Assembly (NCBI GenBank): GCA_902478715.1
Contig: CABSMC010000014.1
Coordinates: 1 to 44,044 of the forward strand
Source: an uncultured Adlercreutzia sp.
GTDB taxonomy: Bacteria > Actinomycetota > Coriobacteriia > Coriobacteriales > Eggerthellaceae
Reading direction: 5' to 3'
Length of the DNA stretch: 44,044 bases
The stretch's first letter is position 1; each line of letters starts with the position of its first letter. Below, one piece after another: positions 22,234 through 31,148 of the stretch. Under the pieces are notes generated by a model. It was not told the origin of the DNA. It worked only from the letters and a program-made list of their open reading frames with translations, and made no database searches. A program made the position numbers and the translations under genes.

Positions 22234-22981
22234 CGAGGAGGACTTCGACCTGTTCAGGCAGTTCAGGGTCAAGGCCATGGGAGACATGCTCCGGAGCATG
22301 GTCGATGGCCCGGCGTTCGATGGCCTTACCTTCGAGGAGAAGGTCAAGATGATGCTCGACGCGGAGCTGTCGGCACGGCGGGACCGCAAGGTCTCGAAGC
22401 TCGTGAGGCAGGCGCGCTTCAAGCGGTCCGGCGCATGCATCGAGGATGTGATATACCTGCCGGAGCGCACGCTGAACAAGGACAGGCTCGCAAGGTACGC
22501 CCAGTGCGATTGGGTGCAGGGATGCGAGGTGATGGTGATCATCTCGAAGACGGGCGGCGGAAAGTCGTACCTGTGCCAGGCGCTGGGCAACGCGGCGTGC
22601 CGCCGGTTGATAGCGACGCGCTACACGCGCCTCGCGGACATCTGCGACGACCTGAACCGCGCACGGGCCGCCCAGGACGGCAGTTACTTCGAGAAGATGG
22701 ACGCATACAAGGAGGTGGAGCTGCTCATCATCGACGACTTCATGACCACGCCGATCGCCACGCAGAACGCCGTGGACCTGTTCGAGATCATGGAGGCGAG
22801 GGAAGGGCGGCGGGGCACCATAATCGCGTCGCAGCTGGAACCCAACGAATGGTACCTGCGCATCGAGGGCGAGCTGATGGCGGACTCGATCCTGAACCGC
22901 ATCGCCACCGGAGCCCGCTACATCGACCTTGAAGGGCCCAACATGCGGCAGTACCTGGCAAAGACAGACAAGGAGTCGTAG
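22226..22981 (+). CDS. IS21 helper ATPase (IstB)
   Basis: This 251-residue AAA+ ATPase is related to DnaC and chooses and loads target DNA for the IS21 transposase. It has Walker A SKTGGGKSYL, where the first GTG position typical of IstB is altered to SKTG, and Walker B ELLIIDDFM, followed by an ASQLEPNEWY sensor region. The start is a GTG overlapping the last eight bases of istA. The stop is four bases before the right-end GGTACC array. The gene appears complete. Confidence 0.93.
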   Translation: MLSEEDFDLFRQFRVKAMGDMLRSMVDGPAFDGLTFEEKVKMMLDAELSARRDRKVSKLVRQARFKRSGACIEDVIYLPERTLNKDRLARYAQCDWVQGCEVMVIISKTGGGKSYLCQALGNAACRRLIATRYTRLADICDDLNRARAAQDGSYFEKMDAYKEVELLIIDDFMTTPIATQNAVDLFEIMEAREGRRGTIIASQLEPNEWYLRIEGELMADSILNRIATGARYIDLEGPNMRQYLAKTDKES

Positions 22982-22984
22982 AGC

Positions 22985-23056
22985 GGTACCAACAAGCTTA
23001 CTCGCGGTACCACCTTCGGCTGATTCGCGGTACCAACTCAGCTGACCGATGGTACC
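22985..23056. repeat. Right-end GGTACC array of the IS21-type element
   Basis: Four GGTACC motifs at 22985, 23006, 23029 and 23051 mirror the left-end array. The first begins four bases after the IstB stop codon. Confidence 0.8.
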
Positions 23057-23058
23057 GC

Positions 23059-23518
23059 GAGGGCTTACTACTCAGCCCGAGCAGAGGGCGATTCCTTCGA
23101 ACTCGACAAGATGAACTTGGCCGAGTTCTCGAGAAGGACGGGACTCTCGAGATCGAGGGCCCGCACATTGAAGGCAAGAGGGTTCACCGTCGCTCCCCAT
23201 GGGCGCTGCGGCATGCGCGCCGCCACAACGGTGATCAGCGGCTTCGGGGGCATCGTGAACGCCCTGCTCTCAGAGGGCGTCAAGAAAGCCAAGGAAACGA
23301 AGCAGGAAGAGCAAGTAGCGGCCTCTGCGGACGCGGCTGCGGAGCCAGTTCCCTCTGCTTCTGGTGTGAGCGAATGGCAGGCGAAGCTCGACGCCAAGGA
23401 CGCCGAGATGGCGGATATGCGCGTGGGCTACGAGCTGCGACTGGCTGGCGCTCCTCGTTTTAACGTAAGCGGTACCTTGTCCCGCGTGCTGAGGGTAGTG
23501 TCCCGATTGTTGGTGTAG
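23059..23518 (+). pseudogene. 3' part of the interrupted transposase-like gene, fused to a coiled-coil tail
   Basis: The frame continues the gene started at 20408 and contains NLAEFSRRTGLSRSRARTLK, ARGFTVAPHG and TVISGFGGIVNALLSEGV. This is an HTH N-terminal region that I associate with a group of IS-type transposases. After EGV the expected sequence (normally leading to the catalytic core) is replaced by KKAKETKQEEQ and a coiled coil (EWQAKLDAKDAEMADM), ending near the left inverted repeat of the IS256-type element. The gene is therefore broken at least twice: by the IS21-type insertion and by loss of its catalytic part. Confidence 0.55.
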
Positions 23519-24999
23519 CGATTCGATCTGCGAGGGCGGCCGAAGGCCGTCCGAGGAGATCGAACCATCCCTAGAACGCTGCTATTCTACACCATTGGAT
23601 CACGCCGCCTTCCTGACGGCGCCCCCGTCGGCCATCACCACGGCGATGATGCGCGCGGCGTGCTCCGCCGCGGTGCCCTCGTACGCCGGCGGCCGTCCGG
23701 GCCTCCAGCGGCGCCTGTCCTCGAAGACCTCCGATATCGACTCCTCGGTGAACCAGCGCCGCGCCGCCCAGTCCTCGTCCATCTCGGACAGCACCGCGCC
23801 CAGGAGCCGTATCAGCGACTTCCTGGATGGGAACACCTGGACGACGTTGGCGCGGCGCTTGATCTCCCGGTTCATCCTCTCCTGGACGTTGTTGGTACGC
23901 AGCCTGCGGTGGTGCGCCGGCGGGAAGTCCAGGTAGGCCAGCGCGTCGGCCTCGGCCTCCTCCAAAAGCGCGCCGGCCGCGGCGCTGACCGCGCCGATCT
24001 CGTCGACCGCCAGGTGGTAGAGCTCGCGCACGAGCGCGGGGTCCGACTCCGCGAACACCGCCCGCATCACCGAGCCCAGGAGCGCCCGCTCGCGCCTGTT
24101 GCGGGCCAGCGCGCACACGTTGCGCTCCAGGTGCACGACGCAGCGCTGCCAGGCCGCGCCGGGGAACACCTCCTCGATGGCGCGCCTCAGGCCCGCGTGG
24201 GCGTCCGAGGTGACGCAGCGCACGCCGGCGACGCCCCGCTCGCGCAGCGAGAGCAGGAAGGCCCGCCACGAGGCGTAGTCCTCGGTGTCGGCGGAGTCCA
24301 CGCCCAGGAGGACCCGGTGGCCGGTGTCGGCGACCCCGATGGCGGTGACCACGGCGCAGCTGGAGACGCGGCCGCCGTCGCGGCACTTGAGGTAGGTGGC
24401 GTCTATCCAGAGATAGGGGAAGCGCGCGCCGCCGAGGGGCCGCCCCCGCAGGTCGGCCACGGCGGCGTCCAGGGACTCGCAGATGCGGGACACCTGGCTG
24501 GCGCTCATGCGGTCGACCCCCAGCGCGCGGGCCACCTTCTCCACCTTGCGGGTGGACACCCCGCTGGTGACCATCTCGGCCACCGCGGCCACCACGGCGC
24601 GGTCGACTCGGCTGTAGCGCTCGATGAGGTCCTCGGGGAAGTAGGCCCCCCGCCTGAGCTTCGGGATGCGCAGCGTGATGCGCCCGACGCTGGTGAGGAG
24701 CCGGCGCTCCCGGTAGCCGTTGCGCTGGTGCCATCGGCGCAGGCGTCCTCGGCCTGCGCGTCCATGATCTCGTTGACGATCGCCTCGGCGAGGGTCCTGA
24801 CGAGCTCGTTGATGTTGACCATGCCGTCGTCGAATCTGGGAATCTCGGGCGCATCGGCGCCGATTGCTGCTAAAGTGTCCATTGCGGTCATCGCCTTTCT
24901 CGAATCGGTTTACTTCGCAATAAACGATTCTAGCGATGGCCGTTTCTCATGCCGCGACTATTCGGCACGCGAAACGTCCGCTACACCAACGTTCGGGAA
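23500..24999 (-). mobile_element. IS256-family insertion sequence, inactive
   Basis: The element is bounded by imperfect inverted repeats of about 20 bases: GTCCCGATTGTTGGTGTAGC (from 23500) and the complement of 24979-24999, which reads TTCCCGAACGTTGGTGTAGC. It encodes one transposase, which is frameshifted. I saw no matching 8-9 base target duplication at the two ends, so it may have been rearranged after insertion. Confidence 0.8.
23600..24891 (-). pseudogene. IS256-family (mutator-type) transposase, frameshifted
   Basis: The N-terminal part in one frame reads NINELVRTLAEAIVNEIMDA, then QAEDACADG. The body lies in another frame: RNGYRERRLLTSVGRITLRI and PKLRRGAYFPEDLIERYSR. After this come the catalytic regions FPYLWIDATYLKC (first Asp), VRCVTSDAHAGL (second Asp) and LRTNNVQERMNREIKRR (Glu). 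The switch happens near 24730-24745 and appears to go with a small deletion, because the segment between the two parts is shorter than in relatives. All three catalytic residues are present, so only the frameshift inactivates it, unless a programmed shift occurs. Confidence 0.85.
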
Positions 25000-25068
25000 G
25001 CGATCGATGCTTAAGCTTCTTGATATGGGCGCCCTCCCGGCGAGGGCGCCTGCAATGACCAGACGAGT

Positions 25069-25527
25069 TTACAAGCCCTGCTTCCCTAGCGCGGCCCGTC
25101 GTTCCGCTTCCACGGCTGCTATTCTTCGGGCGGCGCAGAGCAGCTCGTAGTCGTGTTCGCTGCGGGAGGAGAGGGCGGCGGCGCGTACGGCTTCGCGGCA
25201 GACGCCCATGAACGCGTCGGCCGCTTCGCAGAAGCACGTTCGGGCGAACTCGCCGGTTCCGTGGGCGCACTTGAGGCCGTCGGCGTAGAGCGTCCACGCC
25301 CGGGGCTCGTGCTCGTCGCCTTCGCAAACCAGCTGGAGCACCCGCGGCTCGCCGTCGTCGGCCAGCTCGGCTTCCAGACGTTCCACGCTGTAGCGCATCT
25401 GGTGGCCCAAGTTGGATTTTCCCATGGCAGAAATGTAGCCCGTGGGCTCGTCGAGGAGGTGCATCCTCGGCCGTTCGACGTTCAAGTTAAGGAATTCGCG
25501 CGCATCGCGCACAGAGACGTTGTCCAT
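25069..25527 (-). CDS. Hypothetical protein (152 aa)
   Basis: I do not recognise this protein. The start at the complement of 25525-25527 follows GAAAGGAG and gives DNVSVRDAREFLNLNVERPR. Features include GYISAMGKSNLGHQMRYSVE and a Cys pair in LQLVCEG...LKCAHG plus ARTCFCEA. The C-terminal third is a helical, arginine- and alanine-rich stretch (EHDYELLCAARRIAAVEAER). No signal peptide, membrane segment or known catalytic motif is visible. It lies just outside the right end of the IS256 element and upstream, on the same strand, of nothing obvious, so it probably marks the return to core chromosome. Confidence 0.65.
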   Translation of the reverse strand: MDNVSVRDAREFLNLNVERPRMHLLDEPTGYISAMGKSNLGHQMRYSVERLEAELADDGEPRVLQLVCEGDEHEPRAWTLYADGLKCAHGTGEFARTCFCEAADAFMGVCREAVRAAALSSRSEHDYELLCAARRIAAVEAERRAALGKQGL

Positions 25528-25702
25528 GGCAGGACTCCTTTCATCGATGTTGGCGGGACCACCGTGCCGCGCGGCCGGTTGGTGCCGGGATCGTTGAGCC
25601 AACTCTCTACCCCGACTCTGGATAAAATGCGCCAGCGCTCTCGCTGACGGAAATGCAGTCTAGCAGCAGAAGGGCCAACCGCGCAAGAGGTGAGATCGGT
25701 CG

Positions 25703-26686
25703 TTAGCAATTTCCTACGTAGACGTGCTTCAAGTAGCGCCTCGCTACGTCGGCTAGGTGGTGGACGGTTGCGGGCGGGGTGGCGGGGCGATCGGTCAGGC
25801 GGTGGCAGGGGAAGAAGCGGGTCAGGTGGTAGGGGATCGACGGGTCCAGGGAGGCGAGCCATTGGGCGGCTTCGGCGATTTCCTGATCGCTGTCGTTCAA
25901 ACCGGGGATGACGAGCGTCGTCACTTCCAAGTGGCAGCTGGGCGCGGCGGCCAGCGCTTCTATGGTGTGCTTCACCGTGGCCAAATTGCCGCCGACGAGG
26001 TCGTAGAAGCTCTGGCTGAAGCCCTTCAAGTCGATGTTCGCGGCGTCGATGAGCGGAGCCACCTCGCGCAGCGGGCCGTCGTTCACGTAGCCGTTGGATA
26101 CCAGCACGTTCGCCAGGCCGCGCTCGTGGGCAAGGCGGGCGGTGTCGCGAACGAACTCAAGGCCCACGAGCGGCTCGTTGTAGGTAAAGGCGAGCCCGAT
26201 GTTGCCCTCGGACGCAAGCGATACGGCCGCATCCACCAGCTCGACCGGCGCGATCTCGCGCCAGGACACGTCGCTCTCGCCGGCGCAGGCGATGGAGGCG
26301 TTCTGGCAGAACGGGCAGCGCAGGTTGCAGCCGTAGGAGCCCACGGAGAGCACCTTGCTTCCGGGGCGAAAGCGGGCCAGCGGCTTCTTCTCGATGGGAT
26401 CCAGCGCCAACGACGTGATGCGTCCGTAGTTGGCATCCACCACCTGTCCGCCCTCGGCGACGCGCGCATGGCAGAGCCCCGTTTGCCCCTCGGTCAGCGC
26501 GCAGGCGTGCGGGCAGATCGGACACACCGTGCGGTCTGCGCCAAGGCTGCGGGGCTCTTTCCCTGAAAAATCCTGCACTGCGGTTCTGCCTTCGGTATCT
26601 TCCACGACGCCTCTTTTCTCGTCTGCTTCGACCGTCTTGCTGCCATAGTAGCGCAAGGGCGGTTCGCTGGCTTTGGCGGCTCGCAT
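25703..26686 (-). CDS. amrS: AmmeMemoRadiSam-type radical SAM enzyme
   Basis: This radical SAM protein (about 327 residues) has the [4Fe-4S] motif CNLRCPFC inside GSYGCNLRCPFCQNASI. The motif follows a Cys-rich N-terminal region (CPICPHACALTEGQTGLCHA) and the diagnostic IEKKPLARFRPGSKVLS. Both are typical of the AmrS family (formerly PflA-like), whose reaction is unknown and which is often encoded with AmrA/AmrB proteins. No AmrA or AmrB gene is nearby. Later segments FTYNEPLVGLEFV and NVLVSNGYVNDGP are the standard GGE-like and SAM-binding strands. The start is uncertain: the ATG at 26686 is used, but a GTG about 27 codons downstream has a better ribosome site. It is divergent from the SDR gene. 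Confidence 0.85.
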   Translation of the reverse strand: MRAAKASEPPLRYYGSKTVEADEKRGVVEDTEGRTAVQDFSGKEPRSLGADRTVCPICPHACALTEGQTGLCHARVAEGGQVVDANYGRITSLALDPIEKKPLARFRPGSKVLSVGSYGCNLRCPFCQNASIACAGESDVSWREIAPVELVDAAVSLASEGNIGLAFTYNEPLVGLEFVRDTARLAHERGLANVLVSNGYVNDGPLREVAPLIDAANIDLKGFSQSFYDLVGGNLATVKHTIEALAAAPSCHLEVTTLVIPGLNDSDQEIAEAAQWLASLDPSIPYHLTRFFPCHRLTDRPATPPATVHHLADVARRYLKHVYVGNC

Positions 26687-26895
26687 GCGCCGCCAATCCG
26701 ATACCGAGACCCCTCGATTCCTTGCGGCGTAGGGGGGTGCGGAAGTTTGCCCAAAGTCAAGCCGACTTTCGCGGCCTCTTCTGCGCCATTGCCAAGGGAG
26801 ATCGGGCGCGCGGGCCGGACGGGGCGCGTCGGCGCATTCCATTACTGCTAGAATCATCGAGGCTGGCTGGCCTATTGCGTAGAAAGAGGGAAACC

Positions 26896-27696
26896 ATGGA
26901 TCGTTTGAAGGACAAAGTCGCTATCGTCACCGGTTCCACCAGCGGCATCGGCACGGGTATCGCGAAGATGTTCGGGGCCGAGGGCGCGCGCGTGGTGGTG
27001 TGCGGCCGCAACGAGGAGCGCGGCGCGGCCGTCGTGGACGCCATCGCCGAGGCGGGCGGCACCGCCTGGTTCCACAAGCTGGACATCACCCAACCCGAAA
27101 CGGTGGACGCACTGTTCGCCGACACCCAGGAGAAGTGGGGCTCCATCGACGTGCTGGTGAACAACGCCGCCGGCATGGCCCTGAAGGACGGCCGCGTGGA
27201 CGAGATCTCCCTGGAGGACTGGGACGCCGTGTTCGCGAGCGACGTGCGCTCCACGTTCTACTGCACCAAGACCGTGCTGCCCTTCATGCAGGAGCAGGGC
27301 GCGGGCTCTATCATCAACATCGGCTCTATGGCCTCTTGCGGCGGCGACTTGGGCTCGACGGCCTACGCCTGTGCCAAGGCCGGCGTCGACATGCTGACCC
27401 AGTACACGGCGCTGCAGTACGGCAAGCAGAACATCCGCTGCAACTGCGTGCGTCCCGGCCTCATCGTCACGCCGCAGAACGAGGCGAAGGTGCCCCAGGC
27501 GCTGAAGGACATCTTCCTGGACAACATCGAGGTCGCCCGCTACGGCACGCCCGAGGACATCGCCGCCATGTGCGTCTATCTGGCCTCCGACGAGAGCTCG
27601 TACTTCACCGGCCAGGTGGTGACGGTGGACGGCGGCCTGAACTCCCACGTCTCCACGGTGGCCCAGTTCCGCGCCCTGGCTTCCCGTACCTGGTAG
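26896..27696 (+). CDS. Short-chain dehydrogenase/reductase (SDR)
   Basis: This classical SDR of 266 residues has the NAD(P)-binding TGSTSGIG at 12-19, NNAAG near 88, catalytic Ser in IGSMAS near 144, and Tyr/Lys in AYACAKAG (Y near 157, K near 161). The C-terminal VRPGLIVTP and GQVVTVDGGL are family landmarks. SDRs of this size in gut Coriobacteriia include bile-acid hydroxysteroid dehydrogenases, but motif reading cannot fix the substrate; a glucose- or 3-oxoacyl-type dehydrogenase is equally possible. The ATG at 26896 follows AGAGGGA. A strong terminator follows, so the gene is a single transcription unit. Confidence 0.92.
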   Translation: MDRLKDKVAIVTGSTSGIGTGIAKMFGAEGARVVVCGRNEERGAAVVDAIAEAGGTAWFHKLDITQPETVDALFADTQEKWGSIDVLVNNAAGMALKDGRVDEISLEDWDAVFASDVRSTFYCTKTVLPFMQEQGAGSIINIGSMASCGGDLGSTAYACAKAGVDMLTQYTALQYGKQNIRCNCVRPGLIVTPQNEAKVPQALKDIFLDNIEVARYGTPEDIAAMCVYLASDESSYFTGQVVTVDGGLNSHVSTVAQFRALASRTW

Positions 27697-27719
27697 CCGA
27701 AGGCCTGCATCCGAAGCGC

Positions 27720-27765
27720 AAGAGCCGACTGCCGCCGTTGGGCGAGAGCGGTCGGCTCTTTCATT
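27720..27765 (+). terminator. Rho-independent terminator after the SDR gene
   Basis: AAGAGCCGAC (27720-27729) pairs with GTCGGCTCTT (27751-27760), followed by TCATTGTCTT. It is located 24 bases after the SDR stop. The loop is long but can itself fold. Confidence 0.75.
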
Positions 27766-27843
27766 GTCTTGGGCGGTTGCGGGCGATAGAATGCGGCCTT
27801 GCGTTTTTTCACCCGTCAACAACAGAAACCGAGCCCATCAACC

Positions 27844-29544
27844 ATGCAGCAGCGCGATAAGTTAAAGCCCATCCTCTTCAGCATCATCAAGCATTCCAGC
27901 AAACAGGAGCTGAAGGAGCAGATTCCCAAGGACATCGTGGCGGGCATCGTGGTGGCGGTGGTGGCGCTGCCGCTTTCCATCGCGCTGGGCATCGCCTCGG
28001 GGGTGTCGCCGGAACAAGGCCTCTACACCGCCATCGTCGCCGGGTTCCTCATCGCGTTCCTCGGCGGCAGCCGCGTGCAGATCTCCGGTCCCACGGCGGC
28101 GTTCGCCACCATTGTCGCCGGCATTGTGGCGACCGATGGCATGGAAGGGCTCATCGCCGCCACCATCATCGCGGGCATCCTGCTCATTTTCATGGGTCTG
28201 TTCAAGCTGGGCGCCCTCATTCGCTTTGTGCCCTTCACCATCACCACCGGATTCACGGCCGGCATCGCCGTCACGCTGACCATCGGCCAGCTGAAGGACT
28301 TCTTCGGCCTCACGTATCCGCCCGGCACCGCCACGGTGGAAACGACGGAGAAGCTGGCCGCCCTCGCGGGCAACTTCTCTACCGTGAACGGGCAGGCGTG
28401 CCTGGTGGGCGTCGTCTGCCTGGCCGTGCTGTTCCTCTGGCCGCGCGTGACCGAGCGCGTGCCCAGCTCGCTTATGGCCCTGCTCGCGGGCATCGCGCTG
28501 GTGAGCGGGCTCGGCCTTGACGTCAGCACCATCGGCGACCTCTACGTCATCGACAGCGCCCTGCCCACCTTCCATATGCCCCACCTCAGCTTGGAGCTGT
28601 TCCGCGACCAGTTCGCCAACGGCGTCACCATCGCCATCCTGGCCGCCATCGAATCGCTGCTGTCCTGCGTGGTGGCCGACTCCATGATCAGCGGTCACCA
28701 TCGCGCGAACATGGAGCTGGTGGCCCAGGGCGTCGGCAACATCGCCTCGGTGCTCTTCGGCGGCATTCCCGCCACCGGCGCCATCGCGCGCACCGCCGCC
28801 AACGTGAAGGCCGGCGGCCGCACGCCCATCGCCGGCATGGTGCACGCGCTCGTGCTCATCGCGGTGCTCGCGTTCCTCATGCCCTATGCGGCGCTCATTC
28901 CCATGCCCACTATCGCCGCCATTCTGCTGTACGTTGCCTACGGCATGTCGGGCTGGCGCAACTTCGCGCATCTGTGCCGCACGGCGTCGAAGGGGGCCGT
29001 GGCCACGCTCGTGCTCACCTTCGTGCTGACCATCGTGTTCGATCTGGTGGTGGCCATCGGCGTGGGCATGCTCATCACCGTGGTGCTGTTCATGAAGATG
29101 GTGAGCGAGGAGACCGAGGTCAAGGGCTGGAAGTACTACTGCGACGAGAACTCCGAGGTCACGCATTTGCGCGAGCTGCCGAAGAGCGTGCGCGTGTACG
29201 AGATCAACGGGCCGATGTTCTTCGGCATGACCGAGCGCATCGCCGACATCTCGGTGAAGGACTTCACGCGCTACCTGATCATCCGCATGCGCGGCGTGCC
29301 CTCCCTGGACGCGACGGGCATGAACGCGCTGGAGAATCTCTACGACTACTGCAACGCGAACGGGGTGAGTCTCATCTTCTCTCATGTGAACGAGCAGCCG
29401 ATGAAGACCATGCGCCGCGCCGGCTTCGTCGATCTGGTGGGGGAGGAGCATTTCCGCAGCTGCATCGACGACGCCATCGCCCACGCCCGCGAATTGCTTG
29501 CGGCGGAGGAAGACGCTGAAAACCTGATGAAAACTCGCGGCTGA
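27844..29544 (+). CDS. SulP-family anion transporter with STAS domain
   Basis: This 566-residue membrane protein has about 10-12 helices: KDIVAGIVVAVVALPLSIAL, then YTAIVAGFLIAFLGGSRVQI with the SulP motif ISGPTAAF, and GIPATGAIARTAANVKAG in transmembrane 10. Residues about 440-555 form a STAS domain (VRVYEINGPMFFGMTERI, LDATGMNALENLYDYC). SulP proteins move sulfate, bicarbonate or carboxylates; the substrate is not readable here. The ATG at 27844 is preferred over a TTG at 27799, which would add a polar leader. The gene lies between the SDR terminator and nagB. A second, different SulP gene is at 39567. Confidence 0.92.
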   Translation: MQQRDKLKPILFSIIKHSSKQELKEQIPKDIVAGIVVAVVALPLSIALGIASGVSPEQGLYTAIVAGFLIAFLGGSRVQISGPTAAFATIVAGIVATDGMEGLIAATIIAGILLIFMGLFKLGALIRFVPFTITTGFTAGIAVTLTIGQLKDFFGLTYPPGTATVETTEKLAALAGNFSTVNGQACLVGVVCLAVLFLWPRVTERVPSSLMALLAGIALVSGLGLDVSTIGDLYVIDSALPTFHMPHLSLELFRDQFANGVTIAILAAIESLLSCVVADSMISGHHRANMELVAQGVGNIASVLFGGIPATGAIARTAANVKAGGRTPIAGMVHALVLIAVLAFLMPYAALIPMPTIAAILLYVAYGMSGWRNFAHLCRTASKGAVATLVLTFVLTIVFDLVVAIGVGMLITVVLFMKMVSEETEVKGWKYYCDENSEVTHLRELPKSVRVYEINGPMFFGMTERIADISVKDFTRYLIIRMRGVPSLDATGMNALENLYDYCNANGVSLIFSHVNEQPMKTMRRAGFVDLVGEEHFRSCIDDAIAHARELLAAEEDAENLMKTRG

Positions 29545-29618
29545 CCTTCGCTGCAGGGAAGGCATGGTTTAGCATGAGCACACATATTTATCTAGCGGCT
29601 CCAAGAGAGAGGCTTCCC

Positions 29619-30347
29619 ATGAAGTTCATCGTCACCGAAGATTACGAGGCCATGTCGCGCACTGCCGCGCGCGTGATAAGCGGTTATGTTTCCTCGCACC
29701 CCGATTGCGTGCTGGGTCTGGCCACCGGCTCGACCCCTATCGGCCTGTACCGCTGCCTGGTCGAGGACTACGAGGCCGGCGCGCTGTCCTTCAAGGACGT
29801 GACCAGCTTCAACTTGGACGAGTACCGAGGCCTCGATCCGCAGCACGACCAGAGCTACCGTTACTTCATGGAGCACAACCTGTTCTCCCATGTCGATATC
29901 GATCCGGCTCGCACCCATGTGCCGGACGGCGCCTGCCCCGACGCCGCTGCCGCGTGCGCCGCTTACGAGCAGAGCATCGCCGAGGCCGGCGGTTTGGGCC
30001 TGCAGCTTCTGGGCCTGGGCCACAACGGCCACATCGGCTTCAACGAGCCCGCGCCTGAGTTCCCCAAGGAAACGCACTGCGTCGAGCTGACGGAGAGCAC
30101 CATCAACGCCAACTCCCGCCTGTTCGATTCCATTGACGACGTGCCCCGCGAGGCGTACACCATGGGCATCGGCACCATCATGGCGGCCAAGGAGATCCTC
30201 GTGGTCGCCAACGGCTCCGACAAGGCCGATATCGTTCGCCGCGCCTTCTTCGGGCCGGTCACTCCCGAGGTGCCCGCCTCCATCCTGCAGTTCCACCCGA
30301 ACGTCACCGTTGTGGTGGATAAGGAAGCAGGCGCCCTCTGCCAGTAG
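29619..30347 (+). CDS. nagB: Glucosamine-6-phosphate deaminase
   Basis: NagB converts glucosamine-6-phosphate to fructose-6-phosphate and ammonia, linking amino-sugar breakdown to glycolysis. The 242-residue protein has VLGLATGSTPIGLYRCL for phosphate binding, SFNLDEYRGL with the catalytic Asp, and LGLGHNGHIGFNEPAPEF with His and Glu of the active site near residues 131-148, then TMGIGTIMAAKEILVVANG. Length is that of the compact form without the allosteric C-terminal tail seen in the E. coli enzyme. The ATG at 29619 follows GAGAGG. No nagA or PTS gene is adjacent. A strong terminator follows. Confidence 0.95.
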   Translation: MKFIVTEDYEAMSRTAARVISGYVSSHPDCVLGLATGSTPIGLYRCLVEDYEAGALSFKDVTSFNLDEYRGLDPQHDQSYRYFMEHNLFSHVDIDPARTHVPDGACPDAAAACAAYEQSIAEAGGLGLQLLGLGHNGHIGFNEPAPEFPKETHCVELTESTINANSRLFDSIDDVPREAYTMGIGTIMAAKEILVVANGSDKADIVRRAFFGPVTPEVPASILQFHPNVTVVVDKEAGALCQ

Positions 30348-30377
30348 TGCCGGATCCCAGCTCTCGGCTGATCGAAT

Positions 30378-30431
30378 CGCCCCGCTCTTGCACGTTGCCG
30401 CTCTGTCGCGCTGCAAGATGCGGGGCGTTTT
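30378..30431 (+). terminator. Strong terminator after nagB
   Basis: CGCCCCGC-t-CTTGCA pairs with TGCAAG-a-TGCGGGGCG, then TTTTGC. The long GC stem with a T-run lies about 30 bases after the nagB stop. The remaining DNA up to 30665 shows no gene, repeat or other structure I can support. Confidence 0.8.
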
Positions 30432-30665
30432 GCATTGGCCGTCGCGTAGCGCGCGTCGGGCCCCTGCGAGGCAAGGCGACCGCAGCAGATTGGATGGTCG
30501 CGGCTGGCGGGGCTTTGTTGCGTTCTCGCCTATAGCCCGTTCGGGTGATGCGGCGGCCGGGCGCGGGCCGCTAAGATATCCCTACGCTGGCGCACGCTGC
30601 GCCTTTGGGACGGCGAGCTATCGAAATGACGACCCATCGGGTCGGTGGATGAAACGGGAGATACA

Positions 30666-31142
30666 ATGACGATCAAGCGCTATCTGTATGCGGGGTTGGG
30701 ACTGCTGTTCTTGGGGCTAGGGGGCATAGGCGTCATCATTCCCATTATCCCTACAACGCCGTTTCTGCTGCTGACCTCGTTTTTCTTCCTGCGCAGCTCC
30801 GAGCGTCTGAACACGTGGTTCGAGGGAACCCGCATGTACAAGCGCTTCATTGCCAACTTCATGGAAACGCGCTCGCTCACACTGCGGGCCAAAATTCTGT
30901 GCGCTGCCCCCGGCGTGACCGCCATGCCGATGCTCGCGCTGGTGGTGCCGCAGTGGTGGTTGAAAGCCATCCTCATCGGACTGACCGTGTTCGAGATCTG
31001 GTACTTCATCGCCCGCATCGAAACGGTCTCGGTGGAAGAGGCCCGCGCCCGCGGCAAAGCTCGCGTCGCCGAGGCGAAGCGCGACCAGACTGTCCCGGCC
31101 GCTCCCGCCGCCGAGGGTCTCGCCCTGGCGGCCGAGGAGTAG
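30666..31142 (+). CDS. DUF454-family inner-membrane protein (YbaN-like)
   Basis: This 158-residue membrane protein begins with a hydrophobic GxG-rich segment (YLYAGLGLLFLGLGGIGVII) followed by PIIPTTPFLLLTSFFFLRSS, the diagnostic 'IPxxPTxPFLLLxxxxFxxSS' block of DUF454. It then has the RSLTLRAKI loop and a second helix pair (ALVVPQWWLKAILIGLTVFE). The family is widespread and its function unknown. The tail after residue 125 is charged and Ala-rich and appears lineage-specific. The ATG at 30666 follows GGGAGA. It is followed by a glycosyltransferase remnant. Confidence 0.88.
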   Translation: MTIKRYLYAGLGLLFLGLGGIGVIIPIIPTTPFLLLTSFFFLRSSERLNTWFEGTRMYKRFIANFMETRSLTLRAKILCAAPGVTAMPMLALVVPQWWLKAILIGLTVFEIWYFIARIETVSVEEARARGKARVAEAKRDQTVPAAPAAEGLALAAEE

Positions 31143-31148
31143 GGCCCT

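Larger units (their letters stand above)
20491..23058 (+). mobile_element. IS21-family insertion sequence
   Basis: The element comprises istA- and istB-type genes flanked by mirrored arrays of GGTACC. Four copies lie at the left end (20493, 20516, 20538, 20559) and four at the right (22985, 23006, 23029, 23051), spaced 21-23 bases. Repeated transposase-binding motifs at both ends are typical of IS21. Exact tips and target duplication could not be settled by eye; the boundaries may be off by several bases. Both genes look intact, so the element may still be mobile. Confidence 0.85.

Noticed and set aside
20641..22590. A 649-codon minus-strand frame across the IS21 genes
   Set aside because: It is antisense to intact istA and istB and shows no domain pattern.
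20491..23058. A CRISPR-like array formed by GGTACC repeats
   Set aside because: The repeats are only six bases long, confined to the two ends of an IS21-type element, and are better explained as transposase-binding sites.
23660..25150. A 496-codon plus-strand frame through the IS256 element
   Set aside because: It is antisense to the transposase, whose catalytic residues are clear.
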